From Methyloversatilis discipulorum (lineage in GTDB: Bacteria > Pseudomonadota > Gammaproteobacteria > Burkholderiales > Rhodocyclaceae): a stretch of 64,000 nt of DNA. Every line of letters starts with the position of its first letter. Position 1 is the stretch's first letter. The translations under genes and the position numbers were made by a program. Shown piece after piece: positions 45,773-54,700 of this stretch. The stretch covers positions 1,736,001-1,800,000 of the forward strand of contig NZ_AZUP01000001.1 of assembly GCF_000527135.1 (NCBI RefSeq). The letters are read 5' to 3'. The notes below the pieces were generated by a model. It did not search any database and was not told the origin of the DNA. It saw nothing but the letters and a program-made list of their open reading frames with translations.

Positions 45773-46963
45773 ATGCAGAAGACCGAGAAGTCGGTTGACC
45801 GGGAGACGCTCTACAACGAAGTATGGACCGAGCCCGTGGTGGTGGTTGCCCCACGCTACGGCCTCTCTGATGTCGGACTCGCGAAAATATGCAGGTCACT
45901 CGCGATTCCGCTTCCCAGCCGGGGTTATTGGGCCAAGGTCAAAGCCGGAAGAATCATGCGACGGGTGCCGCTTCCCGAACTGAAAGTACCTTGGTCAGTG
46001 CCAACCAGGCTGGTCAAGCTGCCGACGGAACAACTGGCCGGAAGAGAGGCAACCCGCAAAAGGGCCACACGGGTGCGCAAAGAGACTGCCCTCGTGCCTC
46101 TACCTGAGGCCGCGTCGGCCCCACATCCTCTCGTCCTTGCCGCATCCCGGCGGCTGCGCAAACGCCACGGCTGGACAGAAAGCTCTCCGCTGCGTTCCGC
46201 CCCGAATGAAGTGCTGAATCTGTCGGTGACGAAAGGGGCGCTCGACCGGGCACTTGCCATTACAGATTCGCTGGTCAAAGTACTGGTCAAGCACGGATTC
46301 GCATTTGAAATCGATGTGGAGAATCGTGTAACCCGGATCAAGTGGCTTGAAACAGGCACGACGATGGAGTTTTCTTTGACTGAACACGTGCCGAGAACTC
46401 AGCACGTGGTCACGCCGGCCGAAGAGCGGGCGCAGAAGCGATACTGGAATCGCTCCCGACTAGACAGCTCGATGAGCTATCCGCAAATCCCGCGGTATGA
46501 CTTCAGACCAACCGGGATCTTGACCATCCAGGTTGGTCGCTGGCCGTCCAAGTCATGGAAAGACACGCCAAAAACGCAGCTCGAACGGCGTTTGGGTGAA
46601 GTAGCCGGCGGCATTGTGACTCTGGCACAGGAGACCCACGCCAAAGAGCAGGAAGAAGAGCGCCGGAAGGCGGCGCATCGTCGCGCGGTAGACCAATACG
46701 AATTTCTGACTACGCGCCGTGCCAATGAGATACGGCGCTTTGAGCAACTCGAGACACAGGTGTCGAATTGGGAGCAGGCAGCGAGGTTGCGTGCGTATGC
46801 TGAGGTCGCGGAACAGCGTGCGAGAGCATTTGGGCAGATCACCGGAGAACTCGAGGATTGGCTGGCTTGGGTGCGCGCCAAGGCTGATTGGCTGGACCCG
46901 CTTGTGCTCGTCTCCGATTCCATTCTCGACGCACCTGAACCCAAGCGGCCACTTGGTTACTAG
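45773..46963 (+). CDS. Conserved hypothetical protein at the right transposon end
   Basis: 396 residues from ATG 45773 (GGAAACGG upstream). The N terminus VDRETLYNEVWTEPVVVVAPRYGLSDVGLAKICRSLAIPLPSRGYWAKVKAGR is a helix-turn-helix-like block that I have seen in uncharacterised proteins on mobile elements. The middle is basic, and residues about 280-350 form a strong coiled coil rich in E/R/A. No catalytic motif is visible. Its last codons and stop lie in sequence (GGCCACTTGGTTAC) resembling the transposon left end, so it was trimmed by or evolved with the element end. Confidence 0.65.
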   Translation: MQKTEKSVDRETLYNEVWTEPVVVVAPRYGLSDVGLAKICRSLAIPLPSRGYWAKVKAGRIMRRVPLPELKVPWSVPTRLVKLPTEQLAGREATRKRATRVRKETALVPLPEAASAPHPLVLAASRRLRKRHGWTESSPLRSAPNEVLNLSVTKGALDRALAITDSLVKVLVKHGFAFEIDVENRVTRIKWLETGTTMEFSLTEHVPRTQHVVTPAEERAQKRYWNRSRLDSSMSYPQIPRYDFRPTGILTIQVGRWPSKSWKDTPKTQLERRLGEVAGGIVTLAQETHAKEQEEERRKAAHRRAVDQYEFLTTRRANEIRRFEQLETQVSNWEQAARLRAYAEVAEQRARAFGQITGELEDWLAWVRAKADWLDPLVLVSDSILDAPEPKRPLGY

Positions 46964-47042
46964 AAGTGGTCGCACCTAGATCAGCCTAACATATTGTTTT
47001 TACATGATAAATATTTTGGTCACGTTTTGCTTTATTTTCTAC

Positions 47043-47064
47043 CGATAGGCCAAGATATGCTTTT
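47043..47064 (+). repeat. Putative TnsB-type binding site, right end
   Basis: Begins CGATAGGCCA and ends TGCTTTT. It matches 10854-10875 at 18 of 22 positions. Confidence 0.6.
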
Positions 47065-47138
47065 CTCGATGTAAGGATCGGGCCGTAACTGCTTGAAAAG
47101 AGGACAACTTATGCCTTATCCGACGGTCAATTTTCGGG

Positions 47139-47148
47139 TAACGGCACA
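47139..47148 (-). repeat. Right terminal inverted repeat
   Basis: TAACGGCACA, the exact complement of the left TGTGCCGTTA. Confidence 0.88.
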
Positions 47149-47153
47149 CCGGG
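47149..47153. repeat. Right copy of target-site duplication (CCGGG)
   Basis: CCGGG directly follows the right terminal repeat and continues CCCTTTTT, the second half of the ssrA terminator. Confidence 0.78.
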
Positions 47154-47462
47154 CCCTTTTTCCTGCCTGATCGCAGCGTGATCGGGACGCGTTGACGGGG
47201 TTCTTCTCCGCGACCGGCGTCAGACGTCTTCCCTCGCGCTACCCGTCCGGGACGGCCGCCCGGAACCCTTTCCGATGTGCACTTCGCATCATCCGGAGCG
47301 CTCGCGCGGTTGCGCCGTCCGGCCTTCCGGCCGAATATCCACCCTGTAGCGGATTATGCCGGCGGCGATGAAGCCAGCCGCCGACGCGCCGCACGCGCGT
47401 GCAGCCCGGTCAGAGTGCGGGCTTATTCCAGACCCTGGAACAGATATCGGAGAGCGCCCGGA
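47154..47462. other. Displaced ssrA terminator tail and promoter region of the GGDEF gene
   Basis: Starts with CCC and a T-run (47154-47161), the orphaned end of the ssrA terminator, followed by about 300 bp of high-GC core sequence with no gene I can support before the ATG at 47463. Before the insertion this was the interval between ssrA and the regulator gene. Confidence 0.7.
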
Positions 47463-48785
47463 ATGCACGGCGAGCAACACAACCCCGACATTGACCTCGA
47501 GAGGACGGACGACGAGTCGCCGCTCATCCTTGTTGCCGACGACGATCCCATCATTCCGCTGATGGTGAACAAGGTGCTGTCCACGCGCGGCATGAGGATG
47601 CACGCCGTGGCCGACGGCCTCGCCGCGATCGAGGCATTCCGCCAGGCGCCACCCGATCTGGCACTGCTGGACGTGCACATGCCGGGTGCCGACGGCTACG
47701 AAACCTGCGCCCGCATGCGCGAACTGGGCGGCGAGGACACCTGCCCCATCATCATCATGACGGCGAGTGACGATGCCGCATCGGTGCAACGCGCCTTCGC
47801 AGTCGGCGCGAGCGACTTCCTGACAAAGCCGATCAGCTGGACCCTGCTGCCGCATCGCATCCGTTTCGTGCTGCGTGCCGCGGAGGCGGCGCGTCGGCTG
47901 CGCGAGTCGCTGCGTCGCTCGGAAATCCTGTTCGCCACCTCGGCCGAGGGCATCCTGATCGTCGACGTGGCAACCCGTCGCTGTGTCGACGCCAATCCAG
48001 CGCTGTGCGCCATGCTGGGCTACTCAAGAGACGAGATGCGCACGCTTGAGTGGCGCGATCTGCAGCCTCCGGAACTGTATCCCGCCAACGTGGAGCAGTT
48101 CGCGCGCTGCGCCGGCATCGAGAGCGGTCGTCTCGAAGGCGCGCTGATGCGCCGCAAGGACGGCGTGCTCTTCCATGCCGACATCACGCACAACCTGATC
48201 GATATCGATGACCGCCGCTGTCTGGCCGGCTTCTTCGTCGATGTCACCGAGAAACGACTGGCCGACGAAGCATTGATGCGTCGCGCCAGTCACGACGCGC
48301 TGACCGGTCTGCCCAACCGCGCGCTGCTGCTCGAACGTCTGGCGCAAGCGCTCAAGCAGGCGCAGCGGCGCATGGCGCGCGTCGGCCTGCTGTTCGTCGA
48401 TCTCGATCGCTTCAAGGAGGTTAACGACGAACACGGGCATGCCGTCGGCGACCTGCTGCTGAAACAGGTGGCCGACCGGCTGCAGCATGAGCTGCGCGGC
48501 GAGGACACCGTTGCGCGTCTGGGCGGCGACGAATTCGTCGTGCTGATGCCGCTGCTGGACAACGAGCCGCAGCCCTGCACCCAGCTTGCTGCACGCATTG
48601 TCGGTGCGCTCGGCAGCGCGTTCGAGGTGAGTGGCCACACGCTGCACATTGGGGCCAGTATCGGCATCGCGCTCTACCCGGACGACGCCGACAACTCGGC
48701 CGCCCTGATCGACTGCGCCGACGAGGCGATGTACGACGCCAAGCGCGCCGGGCGCGGACAGTATCGCCGTTACCGTTCGTCCTGA
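47463..48785 (+). CDS. Response regulator with PAS and GGDEF domains
   Basis: 440 residues from ATG 47463; the longer frame upstream overlaps non-coding DNA. The N-terminal REC domain has LILVADDDP and the phosphoacceptor in ALLDVHMPGADGYE, then MTASDDAASVQRAF and FLTKPI. A PAS domain (SEILFATSAEGILIVDVATRRCVDANPALCAMLGYSRDEM) follows. The C-terminal diguanylate cyclase has FVDLDRFKEVND and RLGGDEFVVL. It makes c-di-GMP in response to a sensor kinase not encoded nearby. No EAL domain is present. Confidence 0.92.
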   Translation: MHGEQHNPDIDLERTDDESPLILVADDDPIIPLMVNKVLSTRGMRMHAVADGLAAIEAFRQAPPDLALLDVHMPGADGYETCARMRELGGEDTCPIIIMTASDDAASVQRAFAVGASDFLTKPISWTLLPHRIRFVLRAAEAARRLRESLRRSEILFATSAEGILIVDVATRRCVDANPALCAMLGYSRDEMRTLEWRDLQPPELYPANVEQFARCAGIESGRLEGALMRRKDGVLFHADITHNLIDIDDRRCLAGFFVDVTEKRLADEALMRRASHDALTGLPNRALLLERLAQALKQAQRRMARVGLLFVDLDRFKEVNDEHGHAVGDLLLKQVADRLQHELRGEDTVARLGGDEFVVLMPLLDNEPQPCTQLAARIVGALGSAFEVSGHTLHIGASIGIALYPDDADNSAALIDCADEAMYDAKRAGRGQYRRYRSS

Positions 48786-48872
48786 CTTCGTTCTGCGGCC
48801 GCAGCCGCGCTGTTGCATTGCAGCATGCGCGTGCGCATACTGAATCGTCATCGACATTCCCGGACGACCCTC

Positions 48873-50006
48873 ATGCTCCTGCCCGGTCTGCGCCGCCTCG
48901 TCCTCCTCACGCTGGCCGTCGCTGTTCTTGTTCCTCGCATCGCGTTCGGCGAGGCGCCGCCGGTGCTCGAGCGGATCGAACGTACCGACTTCACGGTGTC
49001 CGGCCTGTCGTCCGGCGCCGCCATGGCGGTCCAGCTGGGCGTAGCGCATTCGTCGCGGGTACGCGGCATCGGCATCGTGTCGGGGCCGCCCTATCTGTGC
49101 GCCCAGGGCTTCGTTACGCGGGCCACCAATGACTGCCTGGTGCTCGGCCGCGACCGGCTGCGCGAGCTGTTCGGCCCCTTGTTCGGGCTGTCACTGTTCA
49201 GTTCCGGCGAACGCGACATCGACGTGGACGATCTGGTGAGCGATACGCGCAAGCTGGCGCGACAGCGGCGGATCGACCCGATCGACGGCATCGCCTCGCA
49301 GCAGATATGGGAGTACCGCGGCCAGGATGATCGGGTGGTCGGCGCCAAGGCATCAGCCGCCCAGCACACCTACTTCCGCGCCTTCGGTGCCGCGCCAAAA
49401 CGGGGCGAGCCGCGCTCGACGCCACACACCATGCCGACCAGCGACCCGGCCCAGGGCAGCTGCGACACCCGTGACGAGGACTTTGTCAGCGGCTGCGATT
49501 TCGATGCCGCCGGCGAGCTGCTGCGCCATCTGCATCGTCAGCCCGACGCGCGGCCGAATGCCGGCAACGGCCGCTGGTACGTGCTCAAGCAGGCCGACTT
49601 CGTACCGGCCGGCCCGGGCGATGCGCAGACCCGGCGTCGCGCGCTGGGCCTCGCGGAGGAGGCACGCGTCTATGTGCCCCAGCGCTGCGGCAGCGAAAGC
49701 TGCCAGATCCACGTCGCACTGCACGGCTGCAAGCAAGGCATGAGTGACGCGTCCTACCGCGCCTTCACCGAGGGCGCCGGCTACGTGCGCTGGGCCGGTC
49801 CGTTGAAGCTGGTGCTGCTGTTCCCGCGCGTCGGCGCGATCGAACCGTTCGAGCGCGGACTGTGGGACAGCGTCGGCAACCCGATGGGCTGCTGGGACTG
49901 GTGGGGCTACACCGCGCCGGGCGACCTCTACGGCTACGCGACGCGGGAAGCGCCGCAGATGCGCACCCTCATCAACATGGTCGATCACCTCGGTCGGCGG
50001 CAATAG
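48873..50006 (+). CDS. PHA depolymerase-like extracellular esterase
   Basis: 377 residues from ATG 48873. The signal peptide LRRLVLLTLAVAVLVPRIAFG precedes an alpha/beta hydrolase with lipase box VSGLSSGAAMAVQLG (nucleophile Ser in GLSSG), Asp-containing YRGQDDRVVGAK and oxyanion-type IHVALHGCKQG. Paired cysteines (LCAQG, NDCLVLG, SCDTRDEDFVSGCD) suit a secreted protein. This matches short-chain-length PHA depolymerases with a type 2 catalytic domain, but no substrate-binding domain is visible, so other esters are possible. Confidence 0.8.
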   Translation: MLLPGLRRLVLLTLAVAVLVPRIAFGEAPPVLERIERTDFTVSGLSSGAAMAVQLGVAHSSRVRGIGIVSGPPYLCAQGFVTRATNDCLVLGRDRLRELFGPLFGLSLFSSGERDIDVDDLVSDTRKLARQRRIDPIDGIASQQIWEYRGQDDRVVGAKASAAQHTYFRAFGAAPKRGEPRSTPHTMPTSDPAQGSCDTRDEDFVSGCDFDAAGELLRHLHRQPDARPNAGNGRWYVLKQADFVPAGPGDAQTRRRALGLAEEARVYVPQRCGSESCQIHVALHGCKQGMSDASYRAFTEGAGYVRWAGPLKLVLLFPRVGAIEPFERGLWDSVGNPMGCWDWWGYTAPGDLYGYATREAPQMRTLINMVDHLGRRQ

Positions 50007-50184
50007 GCGGACCATGGGCGGATCGCCCGGCGCGCAGCCGGGCTGGCGTGGTCGGGCATAGGGTCGGGAAGATGTCCCTTTTCGCACAGGCCCACAACCG
50101 GGACATTTGGCCGCCAGCAACTGCCTGACGGCACGGTGAGACCGGGTTCGTCAGGCGCTTTCCGACACTGCCCCCCGCCTTGCC

Positions 50185-50694
50185 ATGCAGAAGACTGCCG
50201 ACGACACCGGGTTCACGTCCTTCTATCTGGATCACCAGCCCTGGCTGATAGGCTGGCTGGCACGTCGCATGAACTCGCGCATCGATGCCGCCGACCTCGC
50301 CCAGGACACCTTCGTCAGCGTATGGACAACTACGCCGTCACATCCGCTGGAGCGCATCGTCGAGCCGCGCGCTTACCTGGCCACCATTGCCCGTCGCATC
50401 CTCATCAACCTCCGGCGCCGTCAGTCGCTCGAGAAGGCCTATGTCGAAGCGCTGGCTCACTTGCCCGAAGCCTTTGCCATCAGCCCTGAGGAACGGACTG
50501 TGCTACTGCAGACGCTGCAGCAGATCGACGACCTGCTGGCGCGTCTACCCGGCCGCGTACGCGAGGCCTTCCTGCTGTCGCAACTCGAGGGCCTGACCTA
50601 TGCCGACATTGCCGCCCGCTTCGGCAGCAGCGAACGCACCATCAAGCGCTACATGGCCCAGGCGATGATCCACTGCCTCGAACACATCGATTGA
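50185..50694 (+). CDS. FecI-type ECF sigma factor
   Basis: 169 residues. Region 2 is NSRIDAADLAQDTFVSVW and region 4 is LPGRVREAFLLSQLEGLTYADIAARFGSSERTIKRYMAQAM. It is typical of iron-starvation ECF sigma factors, which are released when a surface receptor binds its ligand. It ends four bases before the FecR gene, with the TonB receptor after that: a complete signalling triad. Confidence 0.93.
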   Translation: MQKTADDTGFTSFYLDHQPWLIGWLARRMNSRIDAADLAQDTFVSVWTTTPSHPLERIVEPRAYLATIARRILINLRRRQSLEKAYVEALAHLPEAFAISPEERTVLLQTLQQIDDLLARLPGRVREAFLLSQLEGLTYADIAARFGSSERTIKRYMAQAMIHCLEHID

Positions 50695-50698
50695 TGCG

Positions 50699-51658
50699 AT
50701 GGCGCCCTACCCTACTCCAATCGAGCGGCCGGATGGCGCGGTGCTGCGCGAAGCCGCCGAGTGGCTGCTGCGCATGCAGGAAGGTCCGCTGAGCCCCGAA
50801 GAACAGCAGGCCCTGGACAGTTGGCGTGCGCGCAGCGCCCTGCACGCGGCGGCTTGGCAGCGTGCCGAAAAACTCCAGCGCGCATTGAGCGGCATCCCAC
50901 CGAAGCTCGGCATGCATGTGCTCGGTGACGACCGCCGCATGGTGCTGAAAGCGCTCTCGGTCGCTCTCGCATCCGGGTCGGTGGCCACGCTGTCCTGGCA
51001 GTTCCTGCCGTGGGAAGGGTGGCTGGCAGACCACCGCACCGCCGTCGGAGAACGCCGCACAGTCGCACTGGCGGACGGCAGCACCCTGCATCTGAACACC
51101 GACAGCGCGGTCGACGTCCGTTTCGACACACGGGAAAGACGCCTCCTGCTGCAGAGAGGAGAGATCCATGTCGAAACCGCCCCGGACAGCAGCCACCGCC
51201 CCCTCGTCGTCGACGTCGAACATGGGCGGATGCGCGCATTGGGCACGCGTTTTACGGTGCGACGGGACGCGCAGACCACCTATCTCGGCGTCAGCGAGGG
51301 TGCGGTCGAGGTCCGGCCGGCGGATGCGCCGGGCCACGCACTGATCATCGAGAGCGGCAGCGAGACCTTCTTCGGGCACGACAGGGCGTCGCCACCGCGA
51401 CCGCTGGACGACAACGCCCTCGCCTGGCTGGAGGGCACTCTGTACGCCGACCACATGCCGCTGCGGCAATTCATCGACCTCCTGTCGCGTTACCGCAGCG
51501 GGGTGCTGCGCTGCGATCCGGCCGTCGCCGACATGGCGATTTCCGGCGCCTTCCAGCTCGACGACCCCGACCGCATCCTCGACAGCCTGCAGCGCACGCG
51601 TCCGCTGCGCATCGTCTGGCGCACCCGCTATTGGGGTCTCATCCAAGCGGCAGGCTGA
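50699..51658 (+). CDS. FecR-type anti-sigma/signal-transducing protein
   Basis: 319 residues. The cytoplasmic N-terminal DUF4880 part is LREAAEWLLRMQEGPLSPEEQQALDSWRARS. A weak membrane segment (VLKALSVALASGSVATLSW) precedes the periplasmic FecR domain (RRTVALADGSTLHLNTDSAVDVRF, RGEIHVETA, RALGTRFTVRRD, GAVEV) and the C-terminal LPLRQFIDLLSRYR secretin/TonB-like region, here DHMPLRQFIDLLSRYR. It relays ligand binding by the receptor to the sigma factor. Confidence 0.93.
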   Translation: MAPYPTPIERPDGAVLREAAEWLLRMQEGPLSPEEQQALDSWRARSALHAAAWQRAEKLQRALSGIPPKLGMHVLGDDRRMVLKALSVALASGSVATLSWQFLPWEGWLADHRTAVGERRTVALADGSTLHLNTDSAVDVRFDTRERRLLLQRGEIHVETAPDSSHRPLVVDVEHGRMRALGTRFTVRRDAQTTYLGVSEGAVEVRPADAPGHALIIESGSETFFGHDRASPPRPLDDNALAWLEGTLYADHMPLRQFIDLLSRYRSGVLRCDPAVADMAISGAFQLDDPDRILDSLQRTRPLRIVWRTRYWGLIQAAG

Positions 51659-51737
51659 GAGATTTCGTCCGGGCTGTCACCTTTTGCTGTGCTCGATTGA
51701 CCTGTCCTGCAGGAGAGCGTCATCGAGGAGAGGCAGC

Positions 51738-54700
51738 ATGACCCGGAACAGAAGGACGCGGACGGCCGTCGCACTCGGCCTGATGGTGAGCGCGCTAAAT
51801 TCCGCACCCGACGCGCGCGCCCAGACCGCCGCCAATACGCAGATCCGCGGCTACGACCTGCCGGCCGGCCCGCTCGGGCGCGCGCTGTCGCGCTTCGCCG
51901 GTCAGAGCGGCATCACGCTGTCGTTCGACCCCAAGCTCACGGAGGGGCTGGACAGCCGGCCGCTCAAAGGGCAGCACAGTCTGACGGAAGGCTTCCGCAT
52001 CCTGCTCGAGGGCAGCGGCCTGGAAGTCGTCAGTGACGGCCGCGGCGGCTACTTCCTCGACCGGGCGGCACCGAGGCCGGCGAAGAGCGACGCGCTGCCG
52101 GCACTGGGCAGCGATTCGGCACCCGTGCTGCTCGAAGAGATCAAGGTGCGCGCCAAGCGCTTTCACGAGATCGGCCCGCTGCCCGGGCTGGGCCTGACGC
52201 GGGAGGAGATTCCGGGGAATGTGCAGAGCATCACCGCCGAGGAGATCCGTCAGGCCCATTCGCTCAGCATGAGCGACCTGCTCAACCGCAAGCTGCAGTC
52301 AGTCACCGTTAACGACTATCAGGGCAATCCGTTCCAGATGGACGTGCAGTACCGCGGCTTCACCGCCGGTCCGCAGATCGGCACGCCGCAGGGACTGTCC
52401 GTGTTCTTCGACGGCATACGCGTGAACGAGCCGTTCGGCGACGTCGTGAACTGGGACATGATTCCGATGAATGCGCTCGCAGGTGTCGATGTCTTTCCGG
52501 GCTCCAATCCGATCTTCGGACTGAACACCCTGGGCGGCGCCTTCACCGTGAAAACCAAGGACGGCTTCAATCACGCGGGCTTCGACGCCGAGCTGTTGTC
52601 CGGCTCCTACGGCCGCAACCAGCTCCAGGTCGAAGGCGGCTGGAACAATGGCAGCGTCGCGCTGTTCGGCGCGGGCAACTTCTTCGTCGAGGATGGCTGG
52701 CGCACCGATTCGCCGAGCAAGGTAAACCAGGCTTTCGGCAAGGCGAGCTGGCGGGGCGAGCGGCTGGACCTGAACCTGAGCACCCTGCTCGTACGCACCG
52801 AACTGGTGGGCAACGGTCTGCTGCCCACCGAGATGTATGCGCAGGACCGCAGCAGTATCTACAGCTCGCCAGACACTACGACCAACACGCTGACCCAGTT
52901 CCAGCTGTCCGGCGCCTTCCAGGTCAGCGACAGCTTTTCCGTCACCGGGCAGGCCTATCGCCGCAACAGCCGCCGTCATCAGATCGGCGCCGACGTATTC
53001 ACCGACTACGACGAACTGCGCGCTGCGAAACGCCTGCCTGCCGCCGGTGAAGGCCACACCTGCCTGATGCGGAGCACGAACCAGCACGGTGTTCCGGACT
53101 ACATCGTCATACCGATCAACCGTACGGCGGGCGAGAACATCTACACCTCCGACATCTTCAATGAGTGGTTGAACAACAATGGCGTGGTCGATCTTGATGG
53201 AAAGTACGCGGCACAGAAGAACCTGCCGCTGCCCGAGTTCTTCGTGACGGCGCTGAAGGAATACATGGACTCCAGCAAGAACGCGTTCGAGGTGTTTTTC
53301 TACAATCGCGGCTATGTACCGAAGACTGAACCCAGCGGCGGACTGATCGATTTCGATGGAGATGGTGCCCTGGAAAGTGCCTACGACGTGGGCGTCTACA
53401 CGTTTTCGCCCAACGGCCCGCTTGGCGCGTCCAATGGCTTCCCGGGCCAGAACCTGCTTTTCCTCGGAGGTGAGGCTTTCTACAGCGAAGAAATCAACGG
53501 CGACATCTACCAGAATTTCGTGCTCTACCTTGCACCGGTCAACAACGACACCTGTCGCAGCGATCCGAACCAGGCCGTGGACTTCCCTGGCCCTTACAAC
53601 GTCATCGATGAAAGCGATCCGAATCGCTGGCCGCGGCTGATCGACGGTTTTGCACTCGGCCAGCCGGGCTGGGTCGAAGGAACGCCCACGGCTGTCATCA
53701 CCGACAACCGCATCGACCAGATCGTAAGTGGCGGTTCAATGCAGCTGAACTGGAGTCTCGATCACCACAAGGTGATGGTGGGCGCGTCGATTGACGCAGC
53801 GCGCGCCACCTATCTCAATACGCAACAACTGGGCTTCCTGACGGCAGACCGCCACGCCTTCCTGGCACCCGATCTGGCACACCCCCAGTTCGGCGACGCC
53901 GACGCTCCGATTTCAAACAACGATTTCGGCGGCACGAGCACCACAAAGAGCCTGTACTTCAGCGAAACCTGGAGCCCGGTCGATACCCTGCACATCACCG
54001 CGTCCGGTCGCTACAACCATACCGACGGCAAGAACGTCATCGCCACCCGCTACGGTTTCGGCGCCTTCCAGATCGGCGACGTGCGTTCGAATCCGGACGA
54101 ATTCGACACCTGCACCTCGGACGAGGACTGCAGCACGCCGCGCAACTACGTCCCGGTGCGCATCAAGCATCCGAAACAGCTGCAGCCGGCCGAGACTGAA
54201 AAGTTCACCTACCGGTCGTTCAACCCGTCCATCGGCATGAGCTGGCAGGCACGCGAAACGCTGAACGTCTATGGCAACGTGTCGCGCGGCGCTCGCACGC
54301 CCAGCGTGATCGAACTGGGCTGCGCCTTCGACAAGACGCCGGTGTTCGTCGGCAGCGACCCGAACAATCCGGCGCACTACTGGCCGAAAAGCATCTTCGA
54401 GAACCGCTCCTGCTCATTGCCCACCACGCTGTCCGGTGACCCGTTCCTCCCGCAGATCCGGTCAACGTCCTACGAGGTCGGCCTGCGCGGCGCAGCGGGT
54501 GAGAACGCGCAATGGAACGTTGCGCTCTATCAGACGGACCTCAAGGACGACATCTACTTCGTCGCCCGCGGCAATGGTCAGGGCTTCTTCGACACCATAG
54601 GTAACACCCGGCGGCGCGGCGTCGAAACGGGTCTTTCCGGGCGCAAGGAACGCTTCGGATTCAGTATCAACTACTCGATGACTGACGCGACCTTCGAAGA

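Larger units (their letters stand above)
10803..47148. mobile_element. Tn7-like transposon (TnsAB-TnsC-TniQ) in the ssrA terminator, about 36.3 kb
   Basis: Ends are defined by inverted TGTGCCGTTA (10804-10813 and its complement 47139-47148), flanking CCGGG, and repeated 22-bp site-like motifs near both ends. Removing 10803-47148 and one CCGGG rebuilds an uninterrupted ssrA terminator. The left, ssrA-proximal end carries the transposition operon tnsAB-tnsC-tniQ reading outward toward ssrA. All accessory genes from 16195 to 46963 are cargo: restriction-modification, toxin-antitoxin, CoiA-like, protease/ATPase and antitoxin-like genes. No integrase, CRISPR array or cas gene is visible inside. 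Tn7-like elements are known to carry defence cargo; treating these cargo genes as defence is inference from families. Confidence 0.87.
46964..47148. other. Right end region of the Tn7-like element
   Basis: AT-rich non-coding DNA holding several degenerate transposase-site-like motifs (about 47017-47037, 47043-47064, 47102-47119) and the terminal inverted repeat. No gene is present. Confidence 0.75.

Noticed and set aside
10803..47148. Interpretation as an integrase-type genomic island at ssrA
   Set aside because: No tyrosine or serine integrase is visible, and the borders are transposon-type inverted repeats with a 5-bp duplication downstream of the gene rather than a repeated ssrA 3' end at the far border.
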